Assembly (NCBI RefSeq): GCF_025643595.1
Contig: NZ_CP102826.1
Span: forward strand, 6,138,001-6,202,000
Source of the DNA: Saccharopolyspora rosea
GTDB taxonomy: Bacteria > Actinomycetota > Actinomycetes > Mycobacteriales > Pseudonocardiaceae
Direction: 5' to 3'
Length of the DNA: 64,000 nucleotides
The position numbers and the translations under genes are program-made. The first letter of the stretch is position 1; every line of letters starts with the position of its first letter. Shown piece by piece: positions 1 to 10,282 of the stretch. Under the pieces are notes generated by a model that saw only the letters and a list, made by a program, of their open reading frames with translations, had not been told where the DNA came from and did not search any database.

Positions 1-1021
1 TGACCGCGATGATCCACACCAGGCTCAGCGGAACCAGGAACTTCCAGCCCAGGTCCATGAACTGGTCGTAGCGCAGCCGGGGCAGCGTGCCGCGCAGCCA
101 CACGAAGAAGAACAGGAACAGGAAGGTCTTGCCGAGGAACCACAGCACCGGCCACCAGCCGGTGTCGAGCATCCCGCCGCCGATCAGCGTCAGCGGCCAC
201 GGCGCGTGCCAGCCGCCGAGGAACAGCGTGGTCGCCAGCGCCGAGACGGTGACCATGTTGATGTACTCGGCGAGGAAGAACAGCGCGAACTTCAGCGAGG
301 AGTACTCGGTGTGGAAGCCGCCGACCAGCTCGGACTCGGCCTCGGGCAGGTCGAACGGGGCGCGGTTGGTCTCGCCGACCATCGACACCACGTACACCGC
401 GAAGCTGAACGGCAGCAGCAGGAAGAACCAGCCGTTCGCCTGCGCCTCGACGATGCCCGAGGTGGACAGCGTGCCCGCGTACATGATCACCGCGACGAAG
501 GACAGTCCCATCGCGATCTCGTAGGAGATCACCTGCGCCGCCGACCGCAGCGAGCCGAGCAGCGGGTACGGCGACCCGGAGGCCCACCCTGCGAGCACGA
601 TGCCGTACACCCCGACGGACGCGCAGGCCAGCACGACCAGCAACCCGACCGGCAGTTCCACCAGCTGCAACGCGGTCCGCTGCCCGAAGATGGTGACCTC
701 GGGGCCGAACGGGATCACCGAGAACGACACCATCGCGGGCGTCGCGGAGATCACCGGCGCCAGGAAGTACACCCACTTGTCGGCCAGAACCGGGCGGATG
801 TCCTCCTTGAACGCCAGCTTCAGCCCGTCGGCCAGCGACTGCAGCAGTCCGAACGGCCCCGCCCGGTTGGGCCCCGGGCGGTGCTGCATGCGGCCGATGA
901 CGCGGCGTTCCGCCCAGATCGTCAGCAGCGTCATCACCACGAGGAACGCGAAGATGACGACGACCTTGAGCAGGATCAGCCACAGCGGGTCGTCGGCGAG
1001 CAGTTCCGCGGTTCTGGTCAT
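1..1021 (-). CDS. nuoH: NADH-quinone oxidoreductase subunit H (NuoH), C-terminus cut by window edge
   Basis: Membrane subunit of complex I that helps form the quinone-binding site beside NuoB and NuoD. About 340 residues are visible; the rest lies past the left edge. The N-terminus holds a hydrophobic helix followed by [19 protein letters not shown], the conserved first cytoplasmic loop of NuoH, and later comes [17 protein letters not shown], the most conserved acidic loop of the family. Several further hydrophobic segments follow. The ATG at 1021 overlaps the nuoG stop as ATGA, so the genes are translationally coupled. The subunit identity is certain; only the C-terminus is missing. Confidence 0.96.
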   Translation of the reverse strand, partial: MTRTAELLADDPLWLILLKVVVIFAFLVVMTLLTIWAERRVIGRMQHRPGPNRAGPFGLLQSLADGLKLAFKEDIRPVLADKWVYFLAPVISATPAMVSFSVIPFGPEVTIFGQRTALQLVELPVGLLVVLACASVGVYGIVLAGWASGSPYPLLGSLRSAAQVISYEIAMGLSFVAVIMYAGTLSTSGIVEAQANGWFFLLLPFSFAVYVVSMVGETNRAPFDLPEAESELVGGFHTEYSSLKFALFFLAEYINMVTVSALATTLFLGGWHAPWPLTLIGGGMLDTGWWPVLWFLGKTFLFLFFFVWLRGTLPRLRYDQFMDLGWKFLVPLSLVWIIAV

Positions 1022-3549
1022 GCTCTCCCCCCGTCCTGGTGGGTGGTGGTCGGACCGCCCGCGTGGCCGTTGCCCGCAGCGGCCGTCATCGGGGCGACCG
1101 CGGCGAGGTCGACGAGCGCGCCGTGCCCGGCGCCGAGCGTCCGGTGGACGCGGGAGGCACCGGAGTCGGCGGGCACCCAGACGACGTCGTCGGGCATCTC
1201 GGCGGTCCGGACGTCGAGCGTGACCGCGCCCCGCGCGGTGCGGATCTCGACGCGGCGCCCCGGCACGAGTCCGGCGCGCTGGGCGGTGCGCGGCGACAGG
1301 ACGGCGACCGGATCGCGCGCGGTGCCCGCCAGGTTCGGCTCACCGACCTGCATCGACCCGTTGTCGAGCAGCTGCCGCCAGGTCGCGAGCAGGGCCTGGC
1401 CGGGACCGGGCGCGGTGGGCGGCTCGACCGGCTCGTCCGGCCCGGGCGGGCGGGCACCGGTGTGGCCGCCGAGCCGCCGCAGCTCCCCGCCGGCGGCGGC
1501 CGGGGTCTGGGTGAACAGGTCGGTGTCCATCTCCACGGCGAGGGTGTCCAGCACGCGGCAGTCGGGCAGCATCCCGGTGCCCTCGATGGTGGTGCCGAAC
1601 TCGCGGGTGCGTCCCTCCCAGTTGAGGTAGCTGCCGGACTTCTCCACCGCGGCGGCCACCGGCAGCACCACGTCGGCGTGCCGGGTGACCGCGCTGGGCC
1701 GCATTTCCAGGCTGACGACGAAGTCCACGCGGTGCAGCGCCCGCTCGGCCAGGGCCGGGTCGGGCAGGTCGTCCGGATCGACACCGCCGACGAGCAGCCC
1801 GGACAGCTGCCCACCGGCGGCGGCGGTGAGGATCGCGGTCCCGTCCCGCCCCGGGGTCGCGGGCAGGGTCCCGGCGCCGAGCCCCCAGACGCGTTCGAGC
1901 TCGGCGCGCGCGTCCGGGTCGGCGACCGGGCGGCCGCCCGGCAGCAGCGTGGGCAGCGCACCGGCCTCGACCGCCCCGCGTTCCCCGGCGCGGCGCGGGA
2001 TCCAGGCCACCCGCGCCCCGGTGCGGGCGGCGGTGCGCAGGACCTCCGAGTACAGCCCGGGGATCTGCGCGGCGCGTTCCCCGACGAGCAGGATCGCGCC
2101 CGGCCGCCGCAGCGCTTCGTCCACTTCGGACGGCAACGTGCTCAGCGCGGCGGCCTCGCCGCCGGGTGGGCACCGCACCAGCGACCCGGTCCGCACCGGT
2201 CCGCCGTCGTGCATGATCGTGGTGGTCTTCTCCACCCCCGGGGACAGCCACTGGCCGAGGTGGTGGATCTGGGTGCCGTGCTTGCGGGCGGCCTTGCGCA
2301 GCCGCAGGAAGACGATCGGCGACTCCTCCTCCGGCTCGAAGGCCACGCACAGCACCGCGGGCGCGGACTCGAAGTCGCGGTAGACGACACCGGTTTCCGG
2401 TCCCGAACCCACCACTGCGGACTCCAGGAACCGCAGCTCCTCCGCCGAGTGCGCCCGTGCGCGGAAGTCGATGTCGTTGCTGCGCAACGCGATCCGGGTG
2501 AACTTGGCGTAGGCGTAGGCGTCCTCAGTGGTCAGTCGCCCACCCGGCAGCACTCCGACGCCACCCGCGTCGCGCGCGGCGGCCAACCCCTCGGCGGCCA
2601 CCCGCAGCGCCTCGGTCCAGGACGCCGGGCGCAGCTCGCCGTCCTCGCGGACCTGCGGGCGGGTGAACCGGTCGTCCGCCGTGGTGTAGCGGAACGCGAA
2701 CCGGCCCTTGTCGCAGATCCACTCCTCGTTGACCTCGGGGTCGTCCCCGGCGAGCCGCCGCATCACCTTGCCGCGCCGCCAGTCGTTGCGGATCTCGCAG
2801 CCGGACGCGCAGTGCTCGCACTGCCCCGGCGTGGACACCAGGTCGAACGGCCGCGACCGGAACCGGTACTGGGCGCTGGTCAGCGCGCCCACCGGGCAGA
2901 TCTGGATGGTGTTGCCGGAGAAGTACGACTGGAACGGCTGCTGCTCGCCGATGCCGACCTGCTGCACCGCGCCGCGTTCCAGCAGTTCGATGAACGGATC
3001 CCCGGCGATCTGCTTGGAGAACCGGGTGCACCGCTGGCACAGCACGCACCGCTCGCGGTCCAGCAGGATCTGCGAGGAGATCGCGATCGGCTTGGGGAAG
3101 GTCCGCTTGACGTCGTGGAACCGGGACTCGGCCCGGCCGTGCTTGAGCGCCTGGTTCTGCAACGGGCACTCGCCGCCCTTGTCGCAGATCGGGCAGTCCA
3201 GCGGGTGGTTGATGAGCAGCAGCTCCATCACGCCCTGCTGCGCCTTGTCCGCCACCGCCGAGGTCCGCTGCGTGCGCACGACCATGCCGTCGGCGACGGT
3301 CATGGTGCAGGACGCCTGCGGTTTGGGCATCGGGCGCCCGTTCATCTCGACCTCGACCAGGCACTGCCGGCACGCGCCCGCCGGATCCAGCAGCGGGTGG
3401 TCGCAGAACCGCGGGATGACGATGCCCATCCGCTCGGCGGTGCGGATCAGCAGTTCGCCCTTGGGCGCGTCCACCTCGACGCCGTCGATGGTCAGGCGGA
3501 CGTGGCCCTCCGGTACCGGACGGCTCTGAGCTTCGGGTGCCACCGTCAT
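1018..3549 (-). CDS. nuoG: NADH-quinone oxidoreductase subunit G (NuoG)
   Basis: Large iron-sulfur subunit of the complex I peripheral arm, 843 aa. The N-terminal 2Fe-2S ligands are visible as C49, C60, C63 and C81. Next come the H/Cys-rich 4Fe-4S segment ([15 protein letters not shown]), a CVLCQRC motif and CPVGAL. Cysteines at about 244, 247, 251 and 279 have Cx2Cx3Cx27C spacing, the ligand set of the extra N7 cluster found in menaquinone-using bacteria such as Thermus. A molybdopterin-oxidoreductase-like C-terminal half follows. The start is placed at the ATG at 3549, which overlaps the nuoF stop as ATGA. An upstream in-frame start would add 15 residues inside nuoF and is not favoured. Confidence 0.96.
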   Translation of the reverse strand: MTVAPEAQSRPVPEGHVRLTIDGVEVDAPKGELLIRTAERMGIVIPRFCDHPLLDPAGACRQCLVEVEMNGRPMPKPQASCTMTVADGMVVRTQRTSAVADKAQQGVMELLLINHPLDCPICDKGGECPLQNQALKHGRAESRFHDVKRTFPKPIAISSQILLDRERCVLCQRCTRFSKQIAGDPFIELLERGAVQQVGIGEQQPFQSYFSGNTIQICPVGALTSAQYRFRSRPFDLVSTPGQCEHCASGCEIRNDWRRGKVMRRLAGDDPEVNEEWICDKGRFAFRYTTADDRFTRPQVREDGELRPASWTEALRVAAEGLAAARDAGGVGVLPGGRLTTEDAYAYAKFTRIALRSNDIDFRARAHSAEELRFLESAVVGSGPETGVVYRDFESAPAVLCVAFEPEEESPIVFLRLRKAARKHGTQIHHLGQWLSPGVEKTTTIMHDGGPVRTGSLVRCPPGGEAAALSTLPSEVDEALRRPGAILLVGERAAQIPGLYSEVLRTAARTGARVAWIPRRAGERGAVEAGALPTLLPGGRPVADPDARAELERVWGLGAGTLPATPGRDGTAILTAAAGGQLSGLLVGGVDPDDLPDPALAERALHRVDFVVSLEMRPSAVTRHADVVLPVAAAVEKSGSYLNWEGRTREFGTTIEGTGMLPDCRVLDTLAVEMDTDLFTQTPAAAGGELRRLGGHTGARPPGPDEPVEPPTAPGPGQALLATWRQLLDNGSMQVGEPNLAGTARDPVAVLSPRTAQRAGLVPGRRVEIRTARGAVTLDVRTAEMPDDVVWVPADSGASRVHRTLGAGHGALVDLAAVAPMTAAAGNGHAGGPTTTHQDGGRA

Positions 3550-4850
3550 CGGGCCGCTCCTACCAGTGCGGGTTCGCCGGTCTGCTGCTTGCACAGCGCG
3601 AGGAACTCCTCGCGGAAGTACTTGATGCCGCTGGTGATCGGGCTGACCGCACCGTCACCGAGGGCGCAGAACGAGCGGCCGAGGATGTTGTCGCAGACGT
3701 CGAGCAGGGTGTCGATGTCCTCCTGCGTGCCGCGTCCCTCGACCATCCGCTCCAGCACCTGGGCGAGCCAGAACGTGCCCTCTCGGCACGGCGTGCACTT
3801 GCCGCAGGACTCGTGCTCGTAGAACTGGGTCCACTTCATGACCGCCCACGGCACCGAGACCGTCTCGTTGAACACCATCACCGCGGTGGTGCCCAGCATC
3901 GACCCGGCCTCGGCGGCGCCCTCGAAGTCCAGCGGCACGTCGAGGTGGTCGGCGGTGAACAGCGGCGTGGACGAGCCGCCCGGGGTCCAGAACTTCAGCG
4001 GGACGCCGTCCTTCATGCCGCCGGCCAGCTCCAGCAGCTCGCGCAGCGTGGTGCCCAGCGGCGCCTCGTACTGACCGGGGCGTTCCACGTGCCCGGAGAT
4101 GGAGTAGATCTTCGGCCCGGGCGACTTCTCGGTGCCCATGGCGCGGAACCAGTCCGAGCCGCCGTTGACGATGTAGGGCACCGACGCGATGGTCTCGACG
4201 TTGTTGACCGTGGTCGGGCAGGCGTAGAGCCCGGCCGCGGCGGGGAACGGCGGCTTCAACCGCGGCTGGCCGCGCTTGCCCTCCAGCGAGTCGAGCAGCG
4301 CGGTCTCCTCACCGCAGATGTAGGCGCCCGCGCCCGCGTGCACCACGATGTCCAGGTCGAACCCGGAGCCCAGGATGTCGCGGCCCAGGTACCCGGCCTG
4401 GTACGCCTCGCGGACCGCGTGCTGGAGGCGGCGGATGCAGTGCAGCGCCTCGCCGCGCACGTAGATCATGCAGTGGTTGGCCCGCATCGCGTAGGCGGCG
4501 ATGATGCAGCCCTCGATGAGCGAGTGCGGGTCGGCCATCATCAGCGGCACGTCCTTGCAGGTGCCGGGCTCGCCCTCGTCGGCGTTGATGACCAGGTAGT
4601 GCGGCTTGACGGGCTCTTTGGGCATGAAGCCCCACTTCACGCCGGAGGGGAACCCGGCACCGCCGCGCCCGCGCAGCCCGGCCGCCTTGACCAGCTCGAT
4701 CACCTGGTCGGGGTGCGCGTGCAGCGCCTTGCGGACGGCGGTGTAGCCCTCCAGCTGCTCGTAGGTGCGCAGCGTCCAGGACGTCGGCGACAACCACCGC
4801 TTGGTCAGGACCGGCGTCAGCGGGCTGGTTCTGGCTTCGGTCACGGCCAC
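3546..4850 (-). CDS. nuoF: NADH-quinone oxidoreductase subunit F (NuoF)
   Basis: NADH-oxidising, FMN-binding subunit, 434 aa, usual length. GLRGRGGAGFPSG near residues 60-75 is the FMN/NADH glycine-rich loop. EDEGEP-type acidic residues (INADEGEPGTCKD) follow, then GAGAYICGEETAL. The N3 4Fe-4S ligands appear as ESCGKCTPCREGT near residue 350, with a further Cys in the RSFCALGDG segment. The start is GTG at 4850, with the nuoE stop only a few bases upstream. It transfers electrons from NADH via FMN to the NuoE and NuoG clusters. Confidence 0.97.
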   Translation of the reverse strand: MAVTEARTSPLTPVLTKRWLSPTSWTLRTYEQLEGYTAVRKALHAHPDQVIELVKAAGLRGRGGAGFPSGVKWGFMPKEPVKPHYLVINADEGEPGTCKDVPLMMADPHSLIEGCIIAAYAMRANHCMIYVRGEALHCIRRLQHAVREAYQAGYLGRDILGSGFDLDIVVHAGAGAYICGEETALLDSLEGKRGQPRLKPPFPAAAGLYACPTTVNNVETIASVPYIVNGGSDWFRAMGTEKSPGPKIYSISGHVERPGQYEAPLGTTLRELLELAGGMKDGVPLKFWTPGGSSTPLFTADHLDVPLDFEGAAEAGSMLGTTAVMVFNETVSVPWAVMKWTQFYEHESCGKCTPCREGTFWLAQVLERMVEGRGTQEDIDTLLDVCDNILGRSFCALGDGAVSPITSGIKYFREEFLALCKQQTGEPALVGAAR

Positions 4851-4853
4851 CCC

Positions 4854-5612
4854 TCACTTCCTCTCCGGCAGCGGCGGGAGTTCCGCGTCGTCGGGCATCG
4901 CCGGGGCGGTCCAGCCGCGTTCGTTCGCCAGCTGCGCGCCGCGCAGCGTCTCGGTCGCCTGCGACGGTCCCTCCACTTCGGACTCCAGGTCGTCGAAGAA
5001 CCCGGCGAGCTGCCGCTCGGCGCCGCGGAAGTCCGACAGCGGCGCACCGCGCGTCGGCGCGGGCTTCTCCCCGCGCTGCAACGCCTTCACCAGCTCCAGC
5101 GCCCGCTCGGGCGTCTGGTTGTCGTAGAACTCGTAGTTGACCTGCAACACCGGCGCGAAGTCGCAGGCGGCCAGGCACTCGGCGTGCTCCAGCGTGATCG
5201 ACCCGGGCTCCCCCGGCGGACCCGCGGTCTCGTCGTGCCCGACACCGAGGTGCTCGCGCAGCGTCCGGTAGATCGCGTCCCCGCCGAGCGCGGCGCACAT
5301 CGTGTTGGTGCACACGCTCACCAGGTGCTGACCGCACGGCTTGCGCTTGTACATCGTGTAGAACGTGGCGACCGCGCTGACCTCGGCGGTCGACAGCGCC
5401 AACTGGTCGGCGCAGAACTGGACCCCGGCCTGGCTGACGTGGCCCTGCACCGACTGCACCAGGTGCAGCATCGGCAGCAGCGCCGACCGCGACTCCGGGT
5501 ACCGCTCGACGATCCGCCTGGCGTCGGCGCGCACGTCCTCGCCGAACACCGACGTGTCCGGCGTGGGGTGCACCGCATTCTCCGTACTGGTGAACTCGAA
5601 CTGCTCGGTCAT
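4854..5612 (-). CDS. nuoE: NADH-quinone oxidoreductase subunit E (NuoE)
   Basis: 24-kDa-type thioredoxin-fold subunit carrying the N1a 2Fe-2S cluster, 252 aa. The ligands are seen as VCTNTMC (Cx4C) and ECLAACD (Cx3C). The helical N-terminal part ([16 protein letters not shown]) is typical. The C-terminal 60 or so residues are polar, poorly conserved and longer than in E. coli NuoE, as in other actinobacteria. The gene overlaps nuoD at its 5' end (ATGA at 5609-5612), so it is cotranscribed and probably coupled. Confidence 0.96.
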   Translation of the reverse strand: MTEQFEFTSTENAVHPTPDTSVFGEDVRADARRIVERYPESRSALLPMLHLVQSVQGHVSQAGVQFCADQLALSTAEVSAVATFYTMYKRKPCGQHLVSVCTNTMCAALGGDAIYRTLREHLGVGHDETAGPPGEPGSITLEHAECLAACDFAPVLQVNYEFYDNQTPERALELVKALQRGEKPAPTRGAPLSDFRGAERQLAGFFDDLESEVEGPSQATETLRGAQLANERGWTAPAMPDDAELPPLPERK

Positions 5613-6952
5613 CGATCCACCCCGCCCATCACCGGGTCGATGGAGGCGACCGCCGCGATGACGTCGGCCACCAGGCCGCCTTCGGTCATCGCCGGCATCG
5701 CCTGCAGGTTCACGAAACTGGGTTCCCGCACGTGCACCCGCATCGGACGGGTGCCGCCGTCGGACACCAGGTGGTAGCCGAGCTCACCGCGCGGCGACTC
5801 CACCGGCACGTACACCTGGCCCGGCGGGACGTCGAAGCCCTCGGTCACCAGCTTGAAGTGGTGGATCAGCGACTCCATCGACTGACCCATGATCTTGCGG
5901 ACGTGCTCCAGCGAGTTGCCCATGCCGTCCGGCCCGATGCTCAGCTTCGCCGGCCAGGCGATCTTGGCGTCGGACACCATGACCGGACCGGACTCGAACT
6001 TGTCCAGGCACTGCCGGATGATCCGCAGCGACTGGTGGATCTCCTCCAGCCGCAGCCGGAACCGGGCGAAGCAGTCCGCGTCGGTGCTGGTGGGCACCTC
6101 GAAGTCGAACTCCTCGTAGCCGCAGTACGGCTGGATCTTGCGCAGGTCCCAGGCCAGCCCGGCGGAGCGCAGCATCGGCCCGGTGACGCCGAGCTGCAGG
6201 CAGCCGTCCACCGGCAGGTACCCGACGTCCTTGAGCCGGCGACGCCAGATCGGCTGCCCGGTGAACAGCTTGTCGTAGTCCGGCAGCCGTTTGTCCATCA
6301 CCTTGATGAACTCCAGGACCTTCTCCCGGAAGCCCTCCGGCAGGTCCTGGGCGACGCCGCCGGGCCGGATGAACGCGTGGTTCATCCGCAGCCCGGTGAG
6401 GTACTCCAGCAGGTGCAGCACTTCCTCGCGCTCCCGGAACCCGTAGGTCATGCCGGTGGTGGAGCCGATCTCCATGGCTCCGGTCGCCAGGAACACCAGG
6501 TGCGAGGAGATCCGGTTGAGCTCCATGAGCATCACGCGGAACGTCTGCGCCCGCTTCGGCGCCTCGATGCCGAGCAGCTTCTCCACGGCCAGGCAGTAGG
6601 CCGCCTCGTTGTAGAGCGGCGCGAGGTAATCCATCCGCGTCACGAACGTGACGCCCTGGGTCCACGTCCGGTATTCGCAGTTCTTCTCGATCCCGGTGTG
6701 CAGGTAACCGATTACCGAGCGGGCCTTGGTGACCGTCTCGCCTTCGAGTTCCAGCACGAGCCGCAGCACCCCGTGCGTGGACGGGTGCTGCGGGCCGAGG
6801 TTGATGACGACCCGCTCCTCCCCGGCGGTCGAGTCGATGAACTCGTCCCAGTCGCCGCCGGTGACCGTGTAGACCCGGCCCTCGGTGGTCTCCCGCGAGG
6901 AGGCGTAGGGGTCGTCGAAACCGGTGGAACCGGCCAGTGGTTCGGTAGTCAT
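5609..6952 (-). CDS. nuoD: NADH-quinone oxidoreductase subunit D (NuoD)
   Basis: 49-kDa-type subunit that shapes the quinone pocket with NuoB, 447 aa from the chosen start. Family signatures include [29 protein letters not shown] and [16 protein letters not shown]. The ATG at 6952 is preferred because GGAGAGG lies about 8 nt upstream. A GTG three codons earlier (6961) is possible but would sit directly against that ribosome site. NuoC and NuoD are separate here, not fused as in E. coli. Confidence 0.96.
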   Translation of the reverse strand: MTTEPLAGSTGFDDPYASSRETTEGRVYTVTGGDWDEFIDSTAGEERVVINLGPQHPSTHGVLRLVLELEGETVTKARSVIGYLHTGIEKNCEYRTWTQGVTFVTRMDYLAPLYNEAAYCLAVEKLLGIEAPKRAQTFRVMLMELNRISSHLVFLATGAMEIGSTTGMTYGFREREEVLHLLEYLTGLRMNHAFIRPGGVAQDLPEGFREKVLEFIKVMDKRLPDYDKLFTGQPIWRRRLKDVGYLPVDGCLQLGVTGPMLRSAGLAWDLRKIQPYCGYEEFDFEVPTSTDADCFARFRLRLEEIHQSLRIIRQCLDKFESGPVMVSDAKIAWPAKLSIGPDGMGNSLEHVRKIMGQSMESLIHHFKLVTEGFDVPPGQVYVPVESPRGELGYHLVSDGGTRPMRVHVREPSFVNLQAMPAMTEGGLVADVIAAVASIDPVMGGVDR

Positions 6953-6974
6953 CTCCAGCACCTCTCCGCGCCCG

Positions 6975-7745
6975 TCACGAGTACGCCCTGCGCTGGTCCG
7001 GGGGCGGGATCTCGGCGCCCTTGTACTCCACCGGGATCCCGCCGAGCGGGTAGTCCTTGCGCTGCGGGTGACCGTCCCAGTCGTCGGGCATCAGGATCCG
7101 GGTGAGCGCGGGGTGGCCGTCGTAGACGATGCCGAACAGGTCCCACGCCTCCCGCTCCTGGAAGTCCGCGGTCGGGTACACCGCGACCACGGACGGCACG
7201 TGCGGGTCCTCGACGTCCACCGCGACCTCCAGCCGGATCCGCCGCCGGTAGGTCATCGACGTCAGGTGGTAGACCGAGTGCAGCCGCTGCGGCACCTCCG
7301 GCCCGTAGTCCACACCGGACACCGAGCTGCACAGCTCGTAGCGCAGCGCCGGGTCGTCGCGCAGCGTCCGGCAGACCTGCACCAGGTGCTCCCGCGCGAC
7401 GTAGAAGGTGATCTCGCCGCGGTCCACGGTGACCTGCTGGATCGCCCGCTCGGCCGGGACGCCCTCGTCGCGCAGCGCGGCGAACAGGTTGTCGGCGACC
7501 TCGTCGAACCAACCGCCGTAGGGGCGTTCGGCGGGCGGCGGCACGTACGCGGGCAACCGCAGGCCGCCGTAGCCCGAGGTGTCCCCGGTGCCGCGCACCC
7601 CGAACATCCCCTGCCGGGCCCGGCCGGAGACGGGCGCGCGGGGCTCCGCGTCGGTGGGCTCCAGCCCGCCGCCGGGGCGCTCGGCGCTGGACCGCTCCGC
7701 ACCCGGGTCCGGGGTGGTCTGGTCGCGGATGTCGTTGTCTGCCAA
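6975..7745 (-). CDS. nuoC: NADH-quinone oxidoreductase subunit C (NuoC)
   Basis: 30-kDa-type subunit of the peripheral arm, 256 aa. The C-terminal signature [15 protein letters not shown] and the [16 protein letters not shown] motif identify the family. A non-conserved Pro/Gly-rich N-terminal extension of about 70 residues precedes the domain, usual in actinobacteria. The start appears to be TTG at 7745. No in-frame ATG or GTG lies between it and the nuoB stop, and AGGTGAG, which includes the nuoB stop, sits 6 nt upstream. Confidence 0.95.
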   Translation of the reverse strand: MADNDIRDQTTPDPGAERSSAERPGGGLEPTDAEPRAPVSGRARQGMFGVRGTGDTSGYGGLRLPAYVPPPAERPYGGWFDEVADNLFAALRDEGVPAERAIQQVTVDRGEITFYVAREHLVQVCRTLRDDPALRYELCSSVSGVDYGPEVPQRLHSVYHLTSMTYRRRIRLEVAVDVEDPHVPSVVAVYPTADFQEREAWDLFGIVYDGHPALTRILMPDDWDGHPQRKDYPLGGIPVEYKGAEIPPPDQRRAYS

Positions 7746-7752
7746 GGCGAAC

Positions 7753-8427
7753 TCACCTACCCGAACTGAGTTCTCGGGACCGCTGCGGCTTGTTCTCCAG
7801 CGCGCCCAGCGCGGGATCGCCGCCCATCTCGCGGCGTTGCGCGGCCTGCTGCCGTTCCGCGCGACGGCGCTGCATCCAGTTCTTCGGGGCGTACCGCTGG
7901 GAGGACGGGATCATCGGCGTCCGGTCGCCGCGCTCCAGCTTCTCCGCGGCGCGGCGGGCGTTGATCGGCTCGTCCATGATCTTGGCGTGCAGCTTGAGGA
8001 TCGCGTCGAGCAGCATCTCCGGCCGCGGCGGGCATCCCGGCAGGTACATGTCGACCGGCACCACGTGGTCGACGCCCTGCACGACCGCGTAGTTGTTGAA
8101 CATGCCGCCGCTGGAGGCGCACACGCCCATCGCGAGCACCCAGCGCGGCTCGGGCATCTGGTCGTAGATCTGCCGCAGGACCGGCGCCATCTTGTTGGTG
8201 ACGCGCCCGGCGACGATCATCAGGTCGGCCTGCCTCGGGGTCGCGGAGAAGCGCTCCATGCCGAACCGCGCGATGTCGTACCGCGACCCGCCGACGGTCA
8301 TCATCTCGATCGCGCAGCAGGCCAGTCCGAACGTCGCGGGCCACATCGACGTCTTGCGCGTCCAGTTGACCAGCTTCTCCACGTTGGCCAACAGGATGCC
8401 GTTCGGCAGCTGCTGTTCGAGCCCCAT
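7753..8427 (-). CDS. nuoB: NADH-quinone oxidoreductase subunit B (NuoB)
   Basis: PSST-type subunit carrying the terminal N2 4Fe-4S cluster, which reduces quinone; 224 aa. Ligands are visible as the tandem cysteines in [10 protein letters not shown], the Cys in MGVCASSGG and the Cys in [10 protein letters not shown]. The ATG at 8427 has AAGGAG 7 nt upstream. Reading further upstream only adds sequence antisense to the end of nuoA. The polar C-terminal tail, with several Arg/Gln-rich turns, is longer than in E. coli. Confidence 0.97.
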   Translation of the reverse strand: MGLEQQLPNGILLANVEKLVNWTRKTSMWPATFGLACCAIEMMTVGGSRYDIARFGMERFSATPRQADLMIVAGRVTNKMAPVLRQIYDQMPEPRWVLAMGVCASSGGMFNNYAVVQGVDHVVPVDMYLPGCPPRPEMLLDAILKLHAKIMDEPINARRAAEKLERGDRTPMIPSSQRYAPKNWMQRRRAERQQAAQRREMGGDPALGALENKPQRSRELSSGR

Positions 8428-8456
8428 CTCGACGCTCCTTCCACGACGACGAGTGG

Positions 8457-8822
8457 CTAGTTCCAGTCCAGACCGCCGCGCCGCCACACGTAGATGTAGG
8501 CGAAACCGACGGTGGCGATGAACAACACGATCTCGACCACGCCGAACAGGCCGAGGGCGTCCGCGGAGACCGCGAACGGGTAGAGGAAGACCATCTCGAT
8601 GTCGAACAGGATGAACAACATCGCGGTCAGGTAGTAGGCGACCGGCATGCGGCCCCCGCCGACGACCGGCTCCGGCGAGGGCTCGATGCCGCACTCGTAG
8701 GCGTCGAGCTTGGCCTTGTTGTACCGGCGGGGGCCGACCAGCGGCGCGATCGTCACGGAGAAGGCGGCGAACGCGAACGCCAGCGCGAACATCAGCACGA
8801 GCGGGATGTACGGATCGAGCAC
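8457..8822 (-). CDS. nuoA: NADH-quinone oxidoreductase subunit A (NuoA)
   Basis: Small membrane subunit with three transmembrane helices, 121 aa. YECGIEP and [16 protein letters not shown] are the conserved loop and second helix of the ND3/NuoA family. The GTG at 8822 is chosen because GAAGGAGGG lies 8 nt upstream. An in-frame ATG 43 codons earlier would swallow the regulatory region. This is the first gene of the nuo operon; the region upstream holds a weak Rex-type operator and a DtxR-like half site. Confidence 0.94.
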   Translation of the reverse strand: MLDPYIPLVLMFALAFAFAAFSVTIAPLVGPRRYNKAKLDAYECGIEPSPEPVVGGGRMPVAYYLTAMLFILFDIEMVFLYPFAVSADALGLFGVVEIVLFIATVGFAYIYVWRRGGLDWN

Positions 8823-8917
8823 CTGCGCTGCCCTCCTTCGGCGGCCCCCGCCGGAGACGGAAATCACGTCAACGGCTGTCGGTGCGCACTCTATGCGGTC
8901 GACCGTATCGTCTGCGT

Positions 8918-8932
8918 AGTGAGGCGAACCTA
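8918..8932 (-). promoter_or_regulatory. Possible DtxR/IdeR-type iron box half-site upstream of nuoA
   Basis: On the minus strand the sequence reads TTAGGTTCGCCTCAC. One full half (TTAGGTT) and the central GCCT agree with the DtxR/IdeR consensus TTAGGTTAGCCTAACCTAA, but the distal half is poor: about 12 of 19 positions match overall. It lies about 95-110 bp upstream of the nuoA start and just downstream of a possible -10 (TAAAGT, 8933-8938). Iron control of an iron-sulfur-rich complex would make sense, but the match is incomplete. Confidence 0.25.
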
Positions 8933-8935
8933 ACT

Positions 8936-8953
8936 TTATGACTTCCTTCACAT
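8936..8953. promoter_or_regulatory. Weak Rex-type operator upstream of the nuo operon
   Basis: TTATGACTTCCTTCACAT matches 11 of the 14 fixed positions of the Rex operator TTGTGAANNNNTTCACAA. It lies 114 bp upstream of nuoA and would fall in the promoter spacer if TAAAGT (8933-8938, minus strand) is the -10. Rex control of nuo is known in Streptomyces, and rex is encoded in this window. The three mismatches make it a candidate only. Confidence 0.45.
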
Positions 8954-8983
8954 AGCTCGGGACATCTGACCAGACTTGTGCCG

Positions 8984-10282
8984 TCAGGCGCTAGGGGTCA
9001 GCCGAGTAGTGGCGCTGATCACACGGTCCATGGCGTCACCGCCCTTCGCGTCGTAGAGATTTGCCAGCAGCTTCAACACGAAACGCATCAGCGTGGTCCT
9101 CGGTAGACCGTGCTTGGTGGCCATCCGCATCACGGTCGGATTGCCAATCAACTTGCTGAAGATGTTGCCCATCCGGAAGTAGCCGCCGAGGGCCTGCGAC
9201 ACCGCGGTCGGGTACCGGCGCAGCGCCTGCTCCCGGGACGCGGCGGTCGGGCGGGCGAACGCGTGCACCACGCAGTCGGCGGCCAGCCGCGCGGATTCCA
9301 TGGCGTAGGCGATGCCCTCGCCGTTGAACGGGTTGACCATCCCGCCGGCGTCGCCGACCAGCAGCAGCCCGTCGCGGTAGTGCGGCGTGCGGTTGAAGCC
9401 CATCGGCAGGGCGGCGCCGCCGACCCGGCCGGTCGCGTTCGGCTCCCGGAACCCCCACTCCTCGGGCGTGCCGTCCAGCCACGAGCGGAGCAGCTGCCGG
9501 TAGTCCGTCCGGCCGTAGGCCTTGGAGGTCGACAGGATGCCCAGCCCGACGTTCACGGTCCCGTCGCCCATCCCGAAGATCCAGCCGTAGCCGGGCAGCA
9601 GTTTCGGTTCGGCGGGGTTCGAGCGGTCCCAGAGCTCCAGGTGCGACTCCAGGAAGTCGTCCTTGCTGCGCGGGCTGGTGTAGTAGCGGCGCACGGCCAC
9701 GCCCATCGGGCGGTCGTCGCGCTTCTCGATGCCCAGCGAGAGCGCCAACCGGGCCGAGACCCCGTCGCAGGCCAGCACCAGCGGAGCCCGGTAGGTCACC
9801 GGCGTGCGCTCCGGTCCCTGCTTGGCCCGCACGCCGACGATCCGCCCGGTGCGCTCATCGGTCAGCGCCCCGGTGACGGTGGTCCGCTCCACCATCCGGG
9901 CGCCGGCGTGCTGCGCCCCGCGGGCGAGCAGGTCGTCGAAGTCGTTGCGGGGGCGGACCACGCCGTACGGCGGGAAGTCGGCCAGGTCCGGCCAGTCGAG
10001 TTCGAGGCTCACGCCGCCGCCGACCACCCGCAGCCCGCGGTTGTGCAGCCAGCCCGCTTCCTCCCGGGTGTCGATGCCCAGGTCGATGAGCTGCTTGACA
10101 CCCCGGGGCGTGATCCCGTCACCGCAGACCTTGTCCCGCGGGAAGGTGCTCTTCTCCAGGAGCAGGACGTCCAGGCCCGCCCGGGCCAGGTACGTCGCCG
10201 CCGTCGACCCGGCCGGTCCGGCTCCCACGACGATCACCTCGGCGTCGTCGTCCGGTCGGCGGCGGCTGGTGGCGCTGGTCAT
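8984..10282 (-). CDS. menJ: FAD-dependent geranylgeranyl-reductase-family protein, probable menaquinone reductase MenJ
   Basis: Flavoprotein, 432 aa, expected to saturate a double bond in the isoprenoid side chain of menaquinone, as mycobacterial MenJ does. The N-terminal FAD loop is VVGAGPAGSTAATYL, followed by KVCGDGITPRG. The second FAD motif is LLVGDAGGMVNPFNGEGI near residue 320. The C-terminus is helical and basic. The ATG at 10282 has GAGGAG 5 nt upstream. The gene sits between nuoA and menG on the same strand. A near-consensus Rex operator at 10321-10338 overlaps the likely transcription start, so NADH/NAD+ control is plausible. A role on other polyprenyl substrates cannot be excluded. 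Confidence 0.82.
   Translation of the reverse strand: MTSATSRRRPDDDAEVIVVGAGPAGSTAATYLARAGLDVLLLEKSTFPRDKVCGDGITPRGVKQLIDLGIDTREEAGWLHNRGLRVVGGGVSLELDWPDLADFPPYGVVRPRNDFDDLLARGAQHAGARMVERTTVTGALTDERTGRIVGVRAKQGPERTPVTYRAPLVLACDGVSARLALSLGIEKRDDRPMGVAVRRYYTSPRSKDDFLESHLELWDRSNPAEPKLLPGYGWIFGMGDGTVNVGLGILSTSKAYGRTDYRQLLRSWLDGTPEEWGFREPNATGRVGGAALPMGFNRTPHYRDGLLLVGDAGGMVNPFNGEGIAYAMESARLAADCVVHAFARPTAASREQALRRYPTAVSQALGGYFRMGNIFSKLIGNPTVMRMATKHGLPRTTLMRFVLKLLANLYDAKGGDAMDRVISATTRLTPSA

Noticed and set aside
1039-3822. A 927-codon open frame opposite nuoG
   Set aside because: High third-position GC makes long antisense frames routine here. The translation is low-complexity Arg/Gly/His-rich, and nuoG on the other strand is unambiguous.
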